In this document: piece by piece, positions 1 through 7,802 of the stretch
Layout of the letters: each line of letters begins with the position of its first letter
How positions within the stretch are numbered: the stretch's first letter is position 1
Origin: JAWMQL01 sp033283165
Lineage (GTDB): Bacteria > Pseudomonadota > Gammaproteobacteria > Pseudomonadales > Halieaceae
DNA: 64,000 nucleotides
Reading direction: 5' to 3'
NCBI GenBank assembly: GCA_033283165.1
Contig: JAWMQL010000011.1
Location: 1 to 64,000 of the forward strand
Notes under the pieces: generated by a model
The model's database searches: none
Seen by the model: only the letters and a program-made list of their open reading frames with translations
Told to the model about the DNA's origin: nothing
Program-made: the position numbers and the translations under genes

Positions 1-90
1 TCCGGTCAAAACAGTGATTAATGTATCCCCGATATTCATTACCTGTTCATTTGCCAGAATCAGGGCGTTGTAGGCATCTAGTTCAGTCAT
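1..90 (-). CDS. Hypothetical protein, N-terminal 30 residues only (runs off window start)
   Basis: An open frame with no stop runs leftward from an ATG at 90 to the window edge. It begins MTELDAYNAL and continues with NEQVMNIGDTLITVLTG. A good ribosome binding site (GAGG, about 10 nt upstream) supports the start. The residues resemble nothing I can name. The hydrophobic end of the fragment could be the start of a membrane segment. The gene is divergent from nothing nearby, and the repeat region begins about 60 bp upstream of it. Confidence 0.5.
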   Translation of the reverse strand, partial: MTELDAYNALILANEQVMNIGDTLITVLTG

Positions 91-148
91 TGAGTTAAAA
101 CCTCATTGTTGTTAGACCTGGATCAAGTATAGATGAAATGTCAGGGGT

Positions 149-656
149 TAGGCGAACAGAGACAATCCAGTCGACGATGAATCAGCTTTTCCAACGACCG
201 CTATCGCAGAGCAAAGCAGACACTTTTCACTGCGCCCCGACATAGTTTCCACCAACCAACCCGACGCACTCGACGAACCCGTCGCCAGTCAAATAGCTAC
301 GAGGCCTTGTGAATCTTGAAACGGCGTCGGGTACGACGGGTTCGACGGGTTGGGCTGGTGCTTCTGGGGGACTGGTGGTGGGCCCTTTAGGAGATCACCA
401 AAATTTTCGTGGGCAGATTAGGTGGCGGTTCACGGGCGAAAGGGGGGAGTAGGGGGGAGGTGCTGAAGATAAACCTGTCTCTGGCGAGTTTGCACTTCAT
501 GCCGACCCGATTAGCTCAAACAGCGAGGGTGGTGAGCAGGTGGAATAGCAGGGGGATCGAGCCTTTCATGCGGTTTGAGGGTGGTGGAGCGTCCTGAAGT
601 TGGCAAGGATCAACTCAATGAAAGTGTTGATAAATTAGGAATTCGCCATGCACAGG
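149..656. repeat. Degenerate ~500 bp repeat, copy A
   Basis: This stretch aligns almost end to end with 4407-4900. Both copies open with TAGGCGAACAGAGAC and close with GAATTCGCCATGCACAGG. Both contain the block GGAGATCACCAAAATTTTC. Within copy A, 250-286 and 323-360 form an imperfect palindrome built of CGACGGGTT-type units. Read on the minus strand, both copies carry decayed protein-like text (FHLLTTLA or FHLLTILAV, interrupted by stops) that resembles the N-terminus of integrase-core transposases. No intact gene is present between 91 and 634. I read it as an old mobile-element remnant. Confidence 0.6.
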
Positions 657-748
657 TTCTCAGCTATGACGGCCCGGCGACCACCTGGACGAATCAGTTT
701 CGCGAGTGTCGAAAGTAGGTGTAGCAGAAGAATAATGGCATTTTTCAT
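635..748 (-). pseudogene. Truncated N-terminus of an integrase-core (IS3/IS481-like) transposase
   Basis: A 37-codon frame starts with MKNAIILLLHLLSTLAKLIR, continues GGRRAVIAENL, and then breaks into CMANS and a stop. The pattern of a hydrophobic start, LAKLxxPGGxxAxxAENL is the N-terminal signature I know from integrase-core transposases, which normally continue LLLKQQL and run to several hundred residues. Everything after AENL is missing. The break lies exactly in the GAATTCGCCATGCACAGG motif that also ends the long repeat copies, so the truncation and the repeat share a junction. It is a fragment, not a functional gene. Confidence 0.5.
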
Positions 749-1052
749 GTCACCGAGCCTAGTGAATCTCCGCCTGGGTAGCAACAATCAATTCTTTGAT
801 ACTATTGATAAATTAAGAATTCGCCAGGCACAGGAGTGGCGAGTCGAGCGCCAACCAGCCTTTCGCATCGTAAAGGCTCCCTCTACTAGCAACTGGATAG
901 GAAAATCTCTCACTCTTCGTCGTTGCCCTGGCGGGGGGAAGGTCAAAGGTCACGATAGACCATAATGCAATACTTCTCTTTCCCTCAAAAGATAGTTGTG
1001 TGTTTCGTTGGTTAGTTGAATGCGCGCCACGAAACAATTTTCTTCCGACGTG
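749..1052. other. Non-coding stretch with a third short repeat copy
   Basis: No supported gene is seen here. Positions 796-834 repeat the terminal motif of the long repeats (TTGATAAATTAAGAATTCGCC, then AGGCACAGG) for the third time, with a few changes. The short minus-strand open frame through this region ends in LLCLANS, the same junction peptide as the truncated transposase. It is probably further mobile-element debris. Confidence 0.4.
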
Positions 1053-1475
1053 TTAGAACCTCACCATTGTATATGTCGCGTTCGAAAACACCAGTTCCTC
1101 CTCTTCGAACGACGCAGTTGCCGCAAGTCCAGCAACTACACTTTTATCCACATTAAGCCTACCTATACCGAAGTGGTACTCTTCGGCTCTCTTGGGCAAA
1201 CTCATGTAGCCAGTAACCCTGCAGGCGCGATTGATTAATACTGTGCCGTTAGGCTTTTCTGGACGAGACTCAGAAAGGTATGGACCATAACCGGCAGCCG
1301 CTACATGCTTTCTGCATCCACCTGTTTCTATATTTCCTTCCTCATCAATGATGAACCTGCAGGACGTGGAATTTGTAAAAAACTCCCAGCGACCCTCAAG
1401 GTCTGACTGCTCGCATGCACCGTTGGCGTAGCTGGAAAGAATGAATAACAGTATGACTGATACTTGTTTCCGCAT
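1053..1475 (-). CDS. Secreted hypothetical protein, 140 aa
   Basis: The protein begins with a typical signal peptide (MRKQVSVILLFILSSYANGA) followed at once by Cys and an acidic mature part of about 120 residues. The mature part starts EQSDLEGRWEFF, a phrase reminiscent of small lipocalin-like or 'total sugar'-type periplasmic proteins that open with LxGxW. Four cysteines in the mature part suggest disulfides. A strong GGAGG-type ribosome binding site precedes the ATG. No classical lipobox is present (NGAC), so signal peptidase I cleavage is more likely. It stands alone on the minus strand among repeats. Function unknown. Confidence 0.65.
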   Translation of the reverse strand: MRKQVSVILLFILSSYANGACEQSDLEGRWEFFTNSTSCRFIIDEEGNIETGGCRKHVAAAGYGPYLSESRPEKPNGTVLINRACRVTGYMSLPKRAEEYHFGIGRLNVDKSVVAGLAATASFEEEELVFSNATYTMVRF

Positions 1476-1684
1476 AGCCCTTCCCTCCCTTTTATTAACT
1501 TGTCTAAAGTTTGGTGGGTAGCGAGTGGAACGTGTTGATGCAAATCAACAGTTGCAAAAATAGTAATGACTACTATATTAAAATACTATTTTGGGTCCAG
1601 ATAATTGGCTATTTATCCCGTTTGAAGAAGCCATGCAGCTAAGACCTGTTTTAGTCTAGTTGGATGCCTTGAGAGCTTTTGCTA

Positions 1685-3646
1685 ATGAAAGGCCTGATGA
1701 AATTAGCCGTAGTGCTGCCTTTTGTTTCACTTCTAGCTGCTTGTAAGTTGCTTGTACAAGTCCCAGCCGGCGGAACGGTATTCGTAGACGGCGTGCCCGC
1801 TTGCGGACCCACTGAAGTCTGTGAGATCGCCGTTACCGATACGCAGTTTGAGAGTACATTTACCGCAATACCAAGGCAGGGCTACTTATTCACCGGGTGG
1901 AAAAAATCTAAAGGATATTTCTGCGGTGGGTCCAGTGGTCCTTGTTTTCTCAGCACCGGAAAATTTGGTGATTATCCCGGTCTAATGGAGGTATTGGCGT
2001 CCGGTGCGGTTTTTATATTGGAGCCGATGTTTGAGCGACAGGCAATGGCTCTACTTTACGATCACGAATTGAAAGCCGCATTCGTAATTGACCGCTCTGG
2101 CGAACTTATCCCCTACCCGGAAATGGCTGGTGAAACGATACTCGGCACCGGCTCGCCGTCACCTGACAGCCAGCAAGTAGCGGTTACTTACCGCAGCACT
2201 GAAGGTAACACCTACAGGCTCGGTGTGTTAGACCCAGATTCCCATGACTTGATACGCAGTAGAGAATACACAGAATATCCCTTTGCTTCCTGGCAGCCAA
2301 ATTCTCGGGCATTGATGGTAACTGTTTTTCAGGATAATCCACGCGAACTGCGTTTTTTTCTTGATGATGAGGCGGGCAGCCAATTGATACTGGAGCACCC
2401 CGCGGGGAATTATGAAACAAAGATAGAAAAAAGTTATTCTCACACGGGGAGATTTGTCGCCATCGGTTTAACCAATTTTGATCATTGTTGTTTGGAATAT
2501 GCCGATGGCGCCTCCCTGTTTTTGTTTGATAGCAAAAAGCGAACAACCAGTCTGGTGACTGAAAGTGTCAGTGCGATTGATTTCGAGTTTTCGCCCTATG
2601 TGAATCTTTTGTACTACCAACATTTCCGTTGGGCTCAGTCCAGCGACTGCTGTTATCTCGCCACCTTTCCTATGGGGGATGGCCTGATAAAAGATCTGCG
2701 CTCAGGTGAGACCACCTTGCTAAGGGAATTCAGCTCACAGACTGAAGACTACCTGTCTTTTAATGGCTGGCTAAGCAAAGGCAAGGCTCTTTTTTTCAAT
2801 CATGGCGCCTTCACCGTATTCCATCTGGGCGGCTTTGAGCTCCGATATAACAACGGCGAAATAATAGTCGCTGACGACAGTCTGGGACCAGCGCGAGTTG
2901 CACCTGGTAATCGCCACCTCGCGTATATTGACCGGCAGAGGCGCGTGCGGCTTATTGATGTGCAATCGGGTTCTGCCGCCACACTCGGATTGGCCGAGTA
3001 CGAGAACGACGGTCAGTACATCCTGGAGATCTCCGAGCTCAAGTGGTCACCGGATGGGCGCTACTTGGCCTGGAATCGCTTTCAGGCTAGCCCATCACCC
3101 GGTCTGTCGGACCCACACCAGCTATTTTTGCACGATGTGGCTACCGGAATTACCCTGCAACTGACCGATGATCTCAGAAGATCCAAACGGTGGTTTTTTT
3201 CTGCGTTTTCCTTTGACGAAGATTTGGGCGGTTTGGTATTCACGACCGGCTATGAGAACGATCTACAGGCCATGTTATGGCGTCCTGGACAAGCGGCAGG
3301 TGATGTAAAGATACTGCCGGATGTCTATCTACCATTGAATTGTCCAAGCTATGTCCCTCAGTACCGCTACACGGTTGCCCCAGATGTCTTATTGGTCAAT
3401 AGTTGTGACGGACTCCTAAAGGTTGTTTTTGTCGACAATGAAGTCCGTGAGGAGTTGATACTTGCACAGCGCGTAGAGGACTCGATTGATTTTAGAGATG
3501 GGCGAGGGTTGCTGCTGAAAACCGAGAGTCTGGGGGAGCCGAGGACTACCTCCCTCTGGTTGCTGGAGTTTGACGGGGCGGATTTTATCCATCGACGACT
3601 GGTGTTTGGGCCCCGCGATGATGGCTTTACGCTGAAGGCACTTTGA
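1685..3646 (+). CDS. Large lipoprotein with InlB-type repeat and TolB-like beta-propeller
   Basis: The signal peptide ends in the lipobox LLAAC, so the protein is probably lipid-anchored. Residues about 20-90 (pattern GTVFVDG, CEIAV, FTAIPRQGYLFTGWK) match the divergent InlB B-repeat fold. The remaining ~550 residues contain repeated blades such as LKWSPDGRYLAWNRF and SPDSQQVAV, typical of TolB/WD40-like propellers. The ATG at 1685 is preferred over the upstream TTG at 1679 because the GAGAG motif at 1671 is 9 nt away from it. Length is 653 aa. The gene is alone, and its end faces the minus-strand pseudogene. Binding of a periplasmic or surface ligand is possible but not shown by the sequence. 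Confidence 0.75.
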   Translation: MKGLMKLAVVLPFVSLLAACKLLVQVPAGGTVFVDGVPACGPTEVCEIAVTDTQFESTFTAIPRQGYLFTGWKKSKGYFCGGSSGPCFLSTGKFGDYPGLMEVLASGAVFILEPMFERQAMALLYDHELKAAFVIDRSGELIPYPEMAGETILGTGSPSPDSQQVAVTYRSTEGNTYRLGVLDPDSHDLIRSREYTEYPFASWQPNSRALMVTVFQDNPRELRFFLDDEAGSQLILEHPAGNYETKIEKSYSHTGRFVAIGLTNFDHCCLEYADGASLFLFDSKKRTTSLVTESVSAIDFEFSPYVNLLYYQHFRWAQSSDCCYLATFPMGDGLIKDLRSGETTLLREFSSQTEDYLSFNGWLSKGKALFFNHGAFTVFHLGGFELRYNNGEIIVADDSLGPARVAPGNRHLAYIDRQRRVRLIDVQSGSAATLGLAEYENDGQYILEISELKWSPDGRYLAWNRFQASPSPGLSDPHQLFLHDVATGITLQLTDDLRRSKRWFFSAFSFDEDLGGLVFTTGYENDLQAMLWRPGQAAGDVKILPDVYLPLNCPSYVPQYRYTVAPDVLLVNSCDGLLKVVFVDNEVREELILAQRVEDSIDFRDGRGLLLKTESLGEPRTTSLWLLEFDGADFIHRRLVFGPRDDGFTLKAL

Positions 3647-3698
3647 CTGTTGGGTCGTTTTCTGCCGTTCATCATGTGCTACAGGGAATGACCCTTCG

Positions 3699-3780
3699 TA
3701 GGCGAACGGGAGCATTTCAGCCAACTCGAAATCAACTGACTGAACGACCTCTATCGCATAGCAAAGCAGACGTTCCCCAC
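3699..3780. repeat. Partial third copy of the long repeat's left end
   Basis: From TAGGCGAAC to about GCAAAGCAGACG this stretch follows the first ~85 bp of the repeat copies at 149 and 4407, with more divergence. Read on the minus strand it is the most gene-like version (LLCYAIEVVQSVDFELAEM without stops), beginning at an ATG that overlaps the stop of the broken gene 3811-4344 by 4 nt. The two long copies contain stops at the same place. Confidence 0.45.
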
Positions 3781-3810
3781 CAGGCCCACCGGATAATTCC
3801 GCCAAGGTCG

Positions 3811-4344
3811 TCATTTCATGGTTGCGGCCAATGCGTCAATCCTCTCGTAATAATCCAAGTCTGAACCAAGCGGAAGCTTCTCGATTTCTCTCTCTATTAA
3901 GTCGGCAATTTCGGGGACCATCCAAGATCGATTTTCTTGAAACCACGCCCTCGAGTAGCGACTCCCAAAGATCGATGGGGCTTCCACAGCTAGTTCCTGG
4001 AGAGTCGAATCTACATTGGCTGATTGGTCATCAGGCGACGAGTAGAGGACCGTATAGTCATGGTGATAGACGTACAACCACTGTTGCAGGAAAGAATCCA
4101 GGTCGATTTTTTCTCTCAAGGTTAAGTCTTCAGGGTTGGTCATTGACTTGGCGATAGTTTCAGAGACGCCTGATTCCAACTTGTAGCCCGTAAAATCAAC
4201 CCAGTTGGTCTAGTTGGCCGATGTGGCCTGTTGTATTGCAAGCCGATTGGAATTGCGTATTTCGTAGGCGACGCCAACCAATGCAATAATGGCGGCCAAT
4301 GCCGCAAGCGTTTGTATGTATTCATTGAGATCAGAAAGTTTCAT
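3811..4344 (-). pseudogene. Membrane-anchored hypothetical protein interrupted by an in-frame amber codon
   Basis: From the ATG at 4344, preceded by a perfect GGAGGAAG ribosome binding site, the frame reads MKLSDLNEYIQTLAALAAII, giving a transmembrane segment. It continues through YEIRNSNRLAIQQATSAN, meets TAG at 4210-4212 (codon 45), and then runs open in the same frame to 3811. The downstream part (TNWVDFTGYKLESGVSETIA and onward, containing WLYVYHHDYTVLYSS) looks like a normal soluble domain. The full length would be 177 residues. One substitution such as CAG to TAG would explain the break. The part after the stop has an internal ATG at 4179 and might be expressed separately. The resulting architecture (one N-terminal membrane helix plus ~130-residue domain) is common among uncharacterised proteins. 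Confidence 0.6.
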
Positions 4345-4406
4345 GGCTTCCTCCGGTGTACTGTCCAGCCAGAAGAATAGTCGTTATTTGAACTTGGGAC
4401 TGCTTG

Positions 4407-4900
4407 TAGGCGAACAGAGACTATTCAGTCGACGATGAATCAGCTTTTTCAACGACCGCAATCGCAGAGCAAAGCAGACACGCTTCACTGCGCCCCGATA
4501 TAATTTCCACCAAACAATCCGACGTATCCGTCGCCAATCCAGCAGCTGCAAAACCTTGTGGTTACTGGAAGGGCGTCGGGTACGACGGGTGAGACGGACT
4601 GGCGCGAACTTCTGAGGGACAGGCGTGGGCCTTTTAGGAGATCACCAAAATTTTCACGGGGAGGATAACTGGCGGATGATGGGCAAAAGGGGGGGTAGGG
4701 GGAGTGTTGGTCATCAACCCGTCTCTGGCGAATTCGCACTTCAAGCCGCCACCAGCAGCTCAAACAGCAAGGATTGTGAGCAGGTGGAATGGCAGGGAGA
4801 TCAAGTCTTTCATGCCGTTTGAGGGTAGTAGAGCATCCTGGAGTCAGCAACGATCAACTCATTGATAGTGTTGATAAATTAGGAATTCGCCATGCACAGG
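4407..4900. repeat. Degenerate ~500 bp repeat, copy B
   Basis: This is the second near-full-length copy of the element at 149-656, in the same orientation. Small insertions and deletions separate the copies, so the duplication is old. The central palindrome is also kept in part (4510-4590). The copy fills most of the 770 bp without a gene between 4345 and 5117. The remaining ~215 bp to the next gene contains nothing I can recognise beyond a plausible promoter region. Confidence 0.6.
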
Positions 4901-5117
4901 TTATCGGTAAGAGTGAAATGTAGTTTGAATCTTCGGCCACAGTGACTGGTACACGTATAATGAAGTAAAACTGCCCGTTGGCCGATGCAGGTGATAGTAT
5001 TAAGACGTAAATTTCTCGAGGGTGAAAAGACCCAGATTTATTTGTCTTCACTTCATATTTCAGTCGCTGTATTGTTGATGTTATTGTGTCTATCCAGTTA
5101 TACATGGAACCTCCACA

Positions 5118-5591
5118 ATGAAAAGATTTAACTCGCATAAGACTTTCATTGTGGTCAGCGCCGTAGTTTTATTTACAGGCTGCAGCTCAATTCGACTTGA
5201 AAATGTCACGCAAGTCAGTAAAGAAGAAGTTTTTGATTCGTTGGTGGTTATTGAAGACACTCAAACTCGAGACTCGGTTTTGCCTGTAATTGAAAATCAT
5301 CTTAAAAATAAAGGGTATGCAGTTACAGTTGTAGCATCAAAGCGCGACGTTGCTCCCTCTGATTATGCTATCGAATACAGAGCTTGGTGGTCCTGGGATC
5401 TGGCCACTTATATGTCCAGAGCCCATATCAAGATGTTGCATGAGGATACAATTCTGGGAAATGTTACATATGAAGGAATGGGCGGTCTTAATACCAACAA
5501 GTGGGGTGTCGCCGAACGACGAATTAAAATAATGTTAGACACTTTGTTGAATGAAATTTCTGTGTCCGAGGCAAACACACTAATTCAATGA
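5118..5591 (+). CDS. Sbal_3080-family lipoprotein, 157 aa
   Basis: The signal peptide ends in the lipobox FTGC at residues ~19-22. The mature part follows the pattern I associate with the Sbal_3080 lipoprotein family: an N-terminal phrase on V(T/S)xVxKE, a SDYAIEYRAWWSWDLATYM core and a C-terminal GGLNTNKWG followed by a helix. The family's function is unknown. The ATG lies 8 nt after a GGA-rich stretch (TGGAACCTCCACAATG). The gene reads alone, with a 266 bp gap before the next lipoprotein gene. Confidence 0.65.
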   Translation: MKRFNSHKTFIVVSAVVLFTGCSSIRLENVTQVSKEEVFDSLVVIEDTQTRDSVLPVIENHLKNKGYAVTVVASKRDVAPSDYAIEYRAWWSWDLATYMSRAHIKMLHEDTILGNVTYEGMGGLNTNKWGVAERRIKIMLDTLLNEISVSEANTLIQ

Positions 5592-5857
5592 TAGGGCATC
5601 AAATGGGGCGTAAGCGGAATACGCGCAGAAGACTCAAAGCACTATCGAGCAAACTAATAATTTAAAGGTTTAACTGCAACTACAAAATTTCACCTTGGTC
5701 CCCAAATGATCGATCGGCAATACGCCACCTTGTCGAGGGTCATCAGTAGGTAAGGGCCCAAGTTTGAATGTTCTTGAAAAAACATGTAAGGCTTTGAGCT
5801 TTACCAGCAATTTCGATAAGACCGACCACCTGAAAGAATGGCGGCGAGGGAACAGAT

Positions 5858-6565
5858 TTGAATAATTTATTTACTGTAGCACTAATAATAACGTTTTTGT
5901 CCGCTTGTACTTCAACTCATCTTTCTAAAGTCGAATACGAAGGGAGGGGTGTTGCTGGTGCTTCAGAGCCGCAAATTAGCCAAGTAATTGTATCTGACAA
6001 TCGAGGTACTGATGCCGATTGGCTTGGAGCAATCAGAGGAGGATATGGGAATCGATTGAAGACTCTTCGTACTGAACAGTCAACCGATGTGATCGTTGAC
6101 AAAATGTATACTCGAGCTTTAGAAAAGAGCGGCCTTTATCTAGCCAATGCAGATCTTCCCGTGCTGTTAAAGGTCTCAATAACTAAATTTGATTGCAGTT
6201 ATTTTTTTAATAGGGAAGCTCACGCCCATGTCGAAATAGCTCTAGGTCATGTTTTCGCTCCACAAGATTTATTCTCAAAAGCTTATAGAACAGATCTTAC
6301 AGAAGCTGGTGTTGGAGCCGGAATATTTGGTGACGTTGATACCCTTCGCGATCTCTGTGAAGAAGCAATGAATCAGACCATCGATAAAATGCTCAATGAC
6401 GACGAATTCAGAGAGGCGGTTACTAGAGTTTACTCCTTTAAATCTGAAACTGGATTAAGTGACGTCGAAGTTAGACTAAGAAGGATAAAAGATTTGTATG
6501 AAAGTGGAACGATTACCGTCGAAGAGTATCAAGAAAAACGGAGATCAATTTTATCGGAACTTTGA
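5858..6565 (+). CDS. Lipoprotein with C-terminal SHOCT-like segment, 235 aa
   Basis: The start is a TTG preceded by GAGGG at a suitable distance. The signal peptide ends in the lipobox LSAC. The middle resembles periplasmic lipoproteins of the YajG type, in which a tail-fibre-like beta domain follows 'ISQVIVSDNRGT'. I would not insist on that family. The last ~30 residues (LRRIKDLYESGTITVEEY, then KRR) are a short helical hairpin of the SHOCT type, found at the ends of many unrelated proteins and thought to mediate oligomerisation. The preceding lipoprotein has a similar envelope destination, but the 266 bp gap argues against one operon. Confidence 0.6.
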   Translation: MNNLFTVALIITFLSACTSTHLSKVEYEGRGVAGASEPQISQVIVSDNRGTDADWLGAIRGGYGNRLKTLRTEQSTDVIVDKMYTRALEKSGLYLANADLPVLLKVSITKFDCSYFFNREAHAHVEIALGHVFAPQDLFSKAYRTDLTEAGVGAGIFGDVDTLRDLCEEAMNQTIDKMLNDDEFREAVTRVYSFKSETGLSDVEVRLRRIKDLYESGTITVEEYQEKRRSILSEL

Positions 6566-6663
6566 AAGCCTATGCAGTTTAGATCTTCCCAGTTTTGGAT
6601 CGGTCTTAGGTAAGCTTTTTCAATTAACTAAAATTTAGTTACAAAATAGAGCGAAAGAAAGGA

Positions 6664-6700
6664 GGCGGAAGAGGACCCCGATCAATTCGACTAGTCCGCC
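6664..6700 (+). terminator. Possible weak hairpin terminator
   Basis: GGCGGA at 6664-6669 can pair with TCCGCC at 6695-6700, followed by GTTTTCGCTT. It lies between the end of the lipoprotein gene (6565) and the end of the convergent phosphopantetheinyl transferase gene (6726). The loop is long and the T-run is short, so the call is tentative. Confidence 0.25.
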
Positions 6701-6725
6701 GTTTTCGCTTAGTCAATTTACTGCG

Positions 6726-7358
6726 CTAGTAACACATTATTTTCTGCTTCAAAATCTCGGGTGGAATTAGCCTATTGGAGTTCTCTTTGACGCTGACGAC
6801 TGGTCGCGAGCACTCAAGCGCACAGAAACCCAAAAAAAAATCACCAAAGACGGCTCTCCAGATCCAGCATTGAGAATATTTTTGGTCCTCGTCTGGCTCC
6901 TGAAGTGAATTGACTTGGAGCCGATTTACATCGCCAAAAATTGAGCCTCCAATGGCCTTGATGTACGCCTCCTTGAGTACCCACAATTGCAGGAAAAGGC
7001 GTCCTTTTTCGTGTTCTGTTGCCTTGAGAATCATTTCTGCTTCTTCAGGCGAGAAGAAGGATTGGGCAATTGCTGTCCAGTTTCGCTTTTGCGAGGTTGG
7101 TTCGCAATCCACTCCAATACGATTCTGCCCCGGGCTCAGGCTTACTGCCGCCAATCCCCTGCAATGGGCTATAGACAGGGTTATATCCAAACTGGACCGA
7201 AAATAGTCGATTAGTTCTGGTCCACCCATTTGTTCGATTGCCGCTTTTTCGTTGATGCCCCGCTTGTTACATGCATTCAGCAATAGGCTCCGAGCCGCCC
7301 GAGATTGCTCTCCGCGGGAACTAAGCTCCCCTCGCGTCAGCCAGATTTCAACCTCCAC
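6726..7358 (-). CDS. 4'-phosphopantetheinyl transferase (Sfp type) of the aryl polyene locus
   Basis: The enzyme moves the phosphopantetheine arm from coenzyme A to the serine of carrier proteins. The family motifs are present: IGVDCE at residues 81-86 (metal-binding Asp and Glu) and WVLKEAYIK at 126-134 (Glu and Lys). At 210 aa it is in the usual Sfp/EntD-like range. It starts with GTG at 7358, directly abutting the TAA of the upstream gene (7359), so the two genes are translationally coupled. It diverges from the polyene genes, whose two ACPs at 9301 and 9579 are its obvious substrates. Confidence in the family is high. The substrate pairing is inferred from position. Confidence 0.88.
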   Translation of the reverse strand: MEVEIWLTRGELSSRGEQSRAARSLLLNACNKRGINEKAAIEQMGGPELIDYFRSSLDITLSIAHCRGLAAVSLSPGQNRIGVDCEPTSQKRNWTAIAQSFFSPEEAEMILKATEHEKGRLFLQLWVLKEAYIKAIGGSIFGDVNRLQVNSLQEPDEDQKYSQCWIWRAVFGDFFLGFCALECSRPVVSVKENSNRLIPPEILKQKIMCY

Positions 7359-7676
7359 TTACACGAACTCAGTGGAGCGCCTGACGGTTTCGCCCCAGAG
7401 GTATATTCGACTACTTTCTTCCAGGGTGACAGAGTCAGTCTTGATCAAAAGAAAAAAAGTTTTGTTTAAATCCGAATGGCGTTTCGTGGTAATTTCAAAA
7501 TCTTCCTTAGCGCCGATATACAGGCACCCAATGGCCGGGATATTCGCTACAGTGTTATCGGTTCCACCTCGTAGCATTGAAAACTCGTCATCTGCTCTCT
7601 CAAGAACCATATTTAGGGCTTGCATGCTGTACGCAGCGCGGGTGAGCACTGTTAGGCAGAGGAGAAACCGATTCAT
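7359..7676 (-). CDS. Small exported hypothetical protein coupled to the phosphopantetheinyl transferase
   Basis: The 105-residue product starts MNRFLLCLTVLTRAAYSMQA, a plausible signal sequence, followed by a soluble part with many charged residues and two internal beta-like stretches (TVANIPAIGCLYIGA and RIYLWGETV). I do not recognise the family. Its stop codon touches the GTG start of the transferase gene, so the pair form a bicistronic unit. They share the 126 bp AT-rich divergent region (7677-7802) with the polyene operon. A role in the pigment pathway or its envelope assembly is only suggested by location. Confidence 0.6.
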   Translation of the reverse strand: MNRFLLCLTVLTRAAYSMQALNMVLERADDEFSMLRGGTDNTVANIPAIGCLYIGAKEDFEITTKRHSDLNKTFFLLIKTDSVTLEESSRIYLWGETVRRSTEFV

Positions 7677-7802
7677 CCTTGATGGCTCTTATTAAATTGA
7701 CGAGTTGCCGGAAGTATGGCATACCCGCTAGTTGTCTACATTTAGAATAACTTTTTATATATACTATTCATAAAGATAGTTATTACTAATATTAGAAATA
7801 AC
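7677..7802. promoter_or_regulatory. Divergent promoter region of the aryl polyene locus
   Basis: These 126 bp separate the minus-strand transferase pair from the ~15 kb plus-strand polyene operon, so promoters for both must lie here. The second half is very AT-rich (TTTTTATATATACTATTC). No operator I can name is visible. The plus-strand gene at 7803 lacks a strong ribosome binding site. Confidence 0.5.

Noticed and set aside
250..360. Integron attC-like sites (GTTGGGC next to a palindrome) with small gene cassettes in 1-6.6 kb
   Set aside because: The matching RYYYAAC arm is not present, copy B lacks the GTTRRRY core, and the small genes lie on both strands without regular spacing.
3416..3814. 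132-codon minus-strand frame overlapping the end of the large lipoprotein gene
   Set aside because: It overlaps 231 bp of a well-supported gene. Only the first ~55 codons are outside it, and they belong to the repeat fragment.
4485..4850. 121-codon frame within repeat copy B
   Set aside because: Copy A has several stops in the same frame, and the translation is Pro/Ser/Arg-rich without motifs; it is repeat debris.
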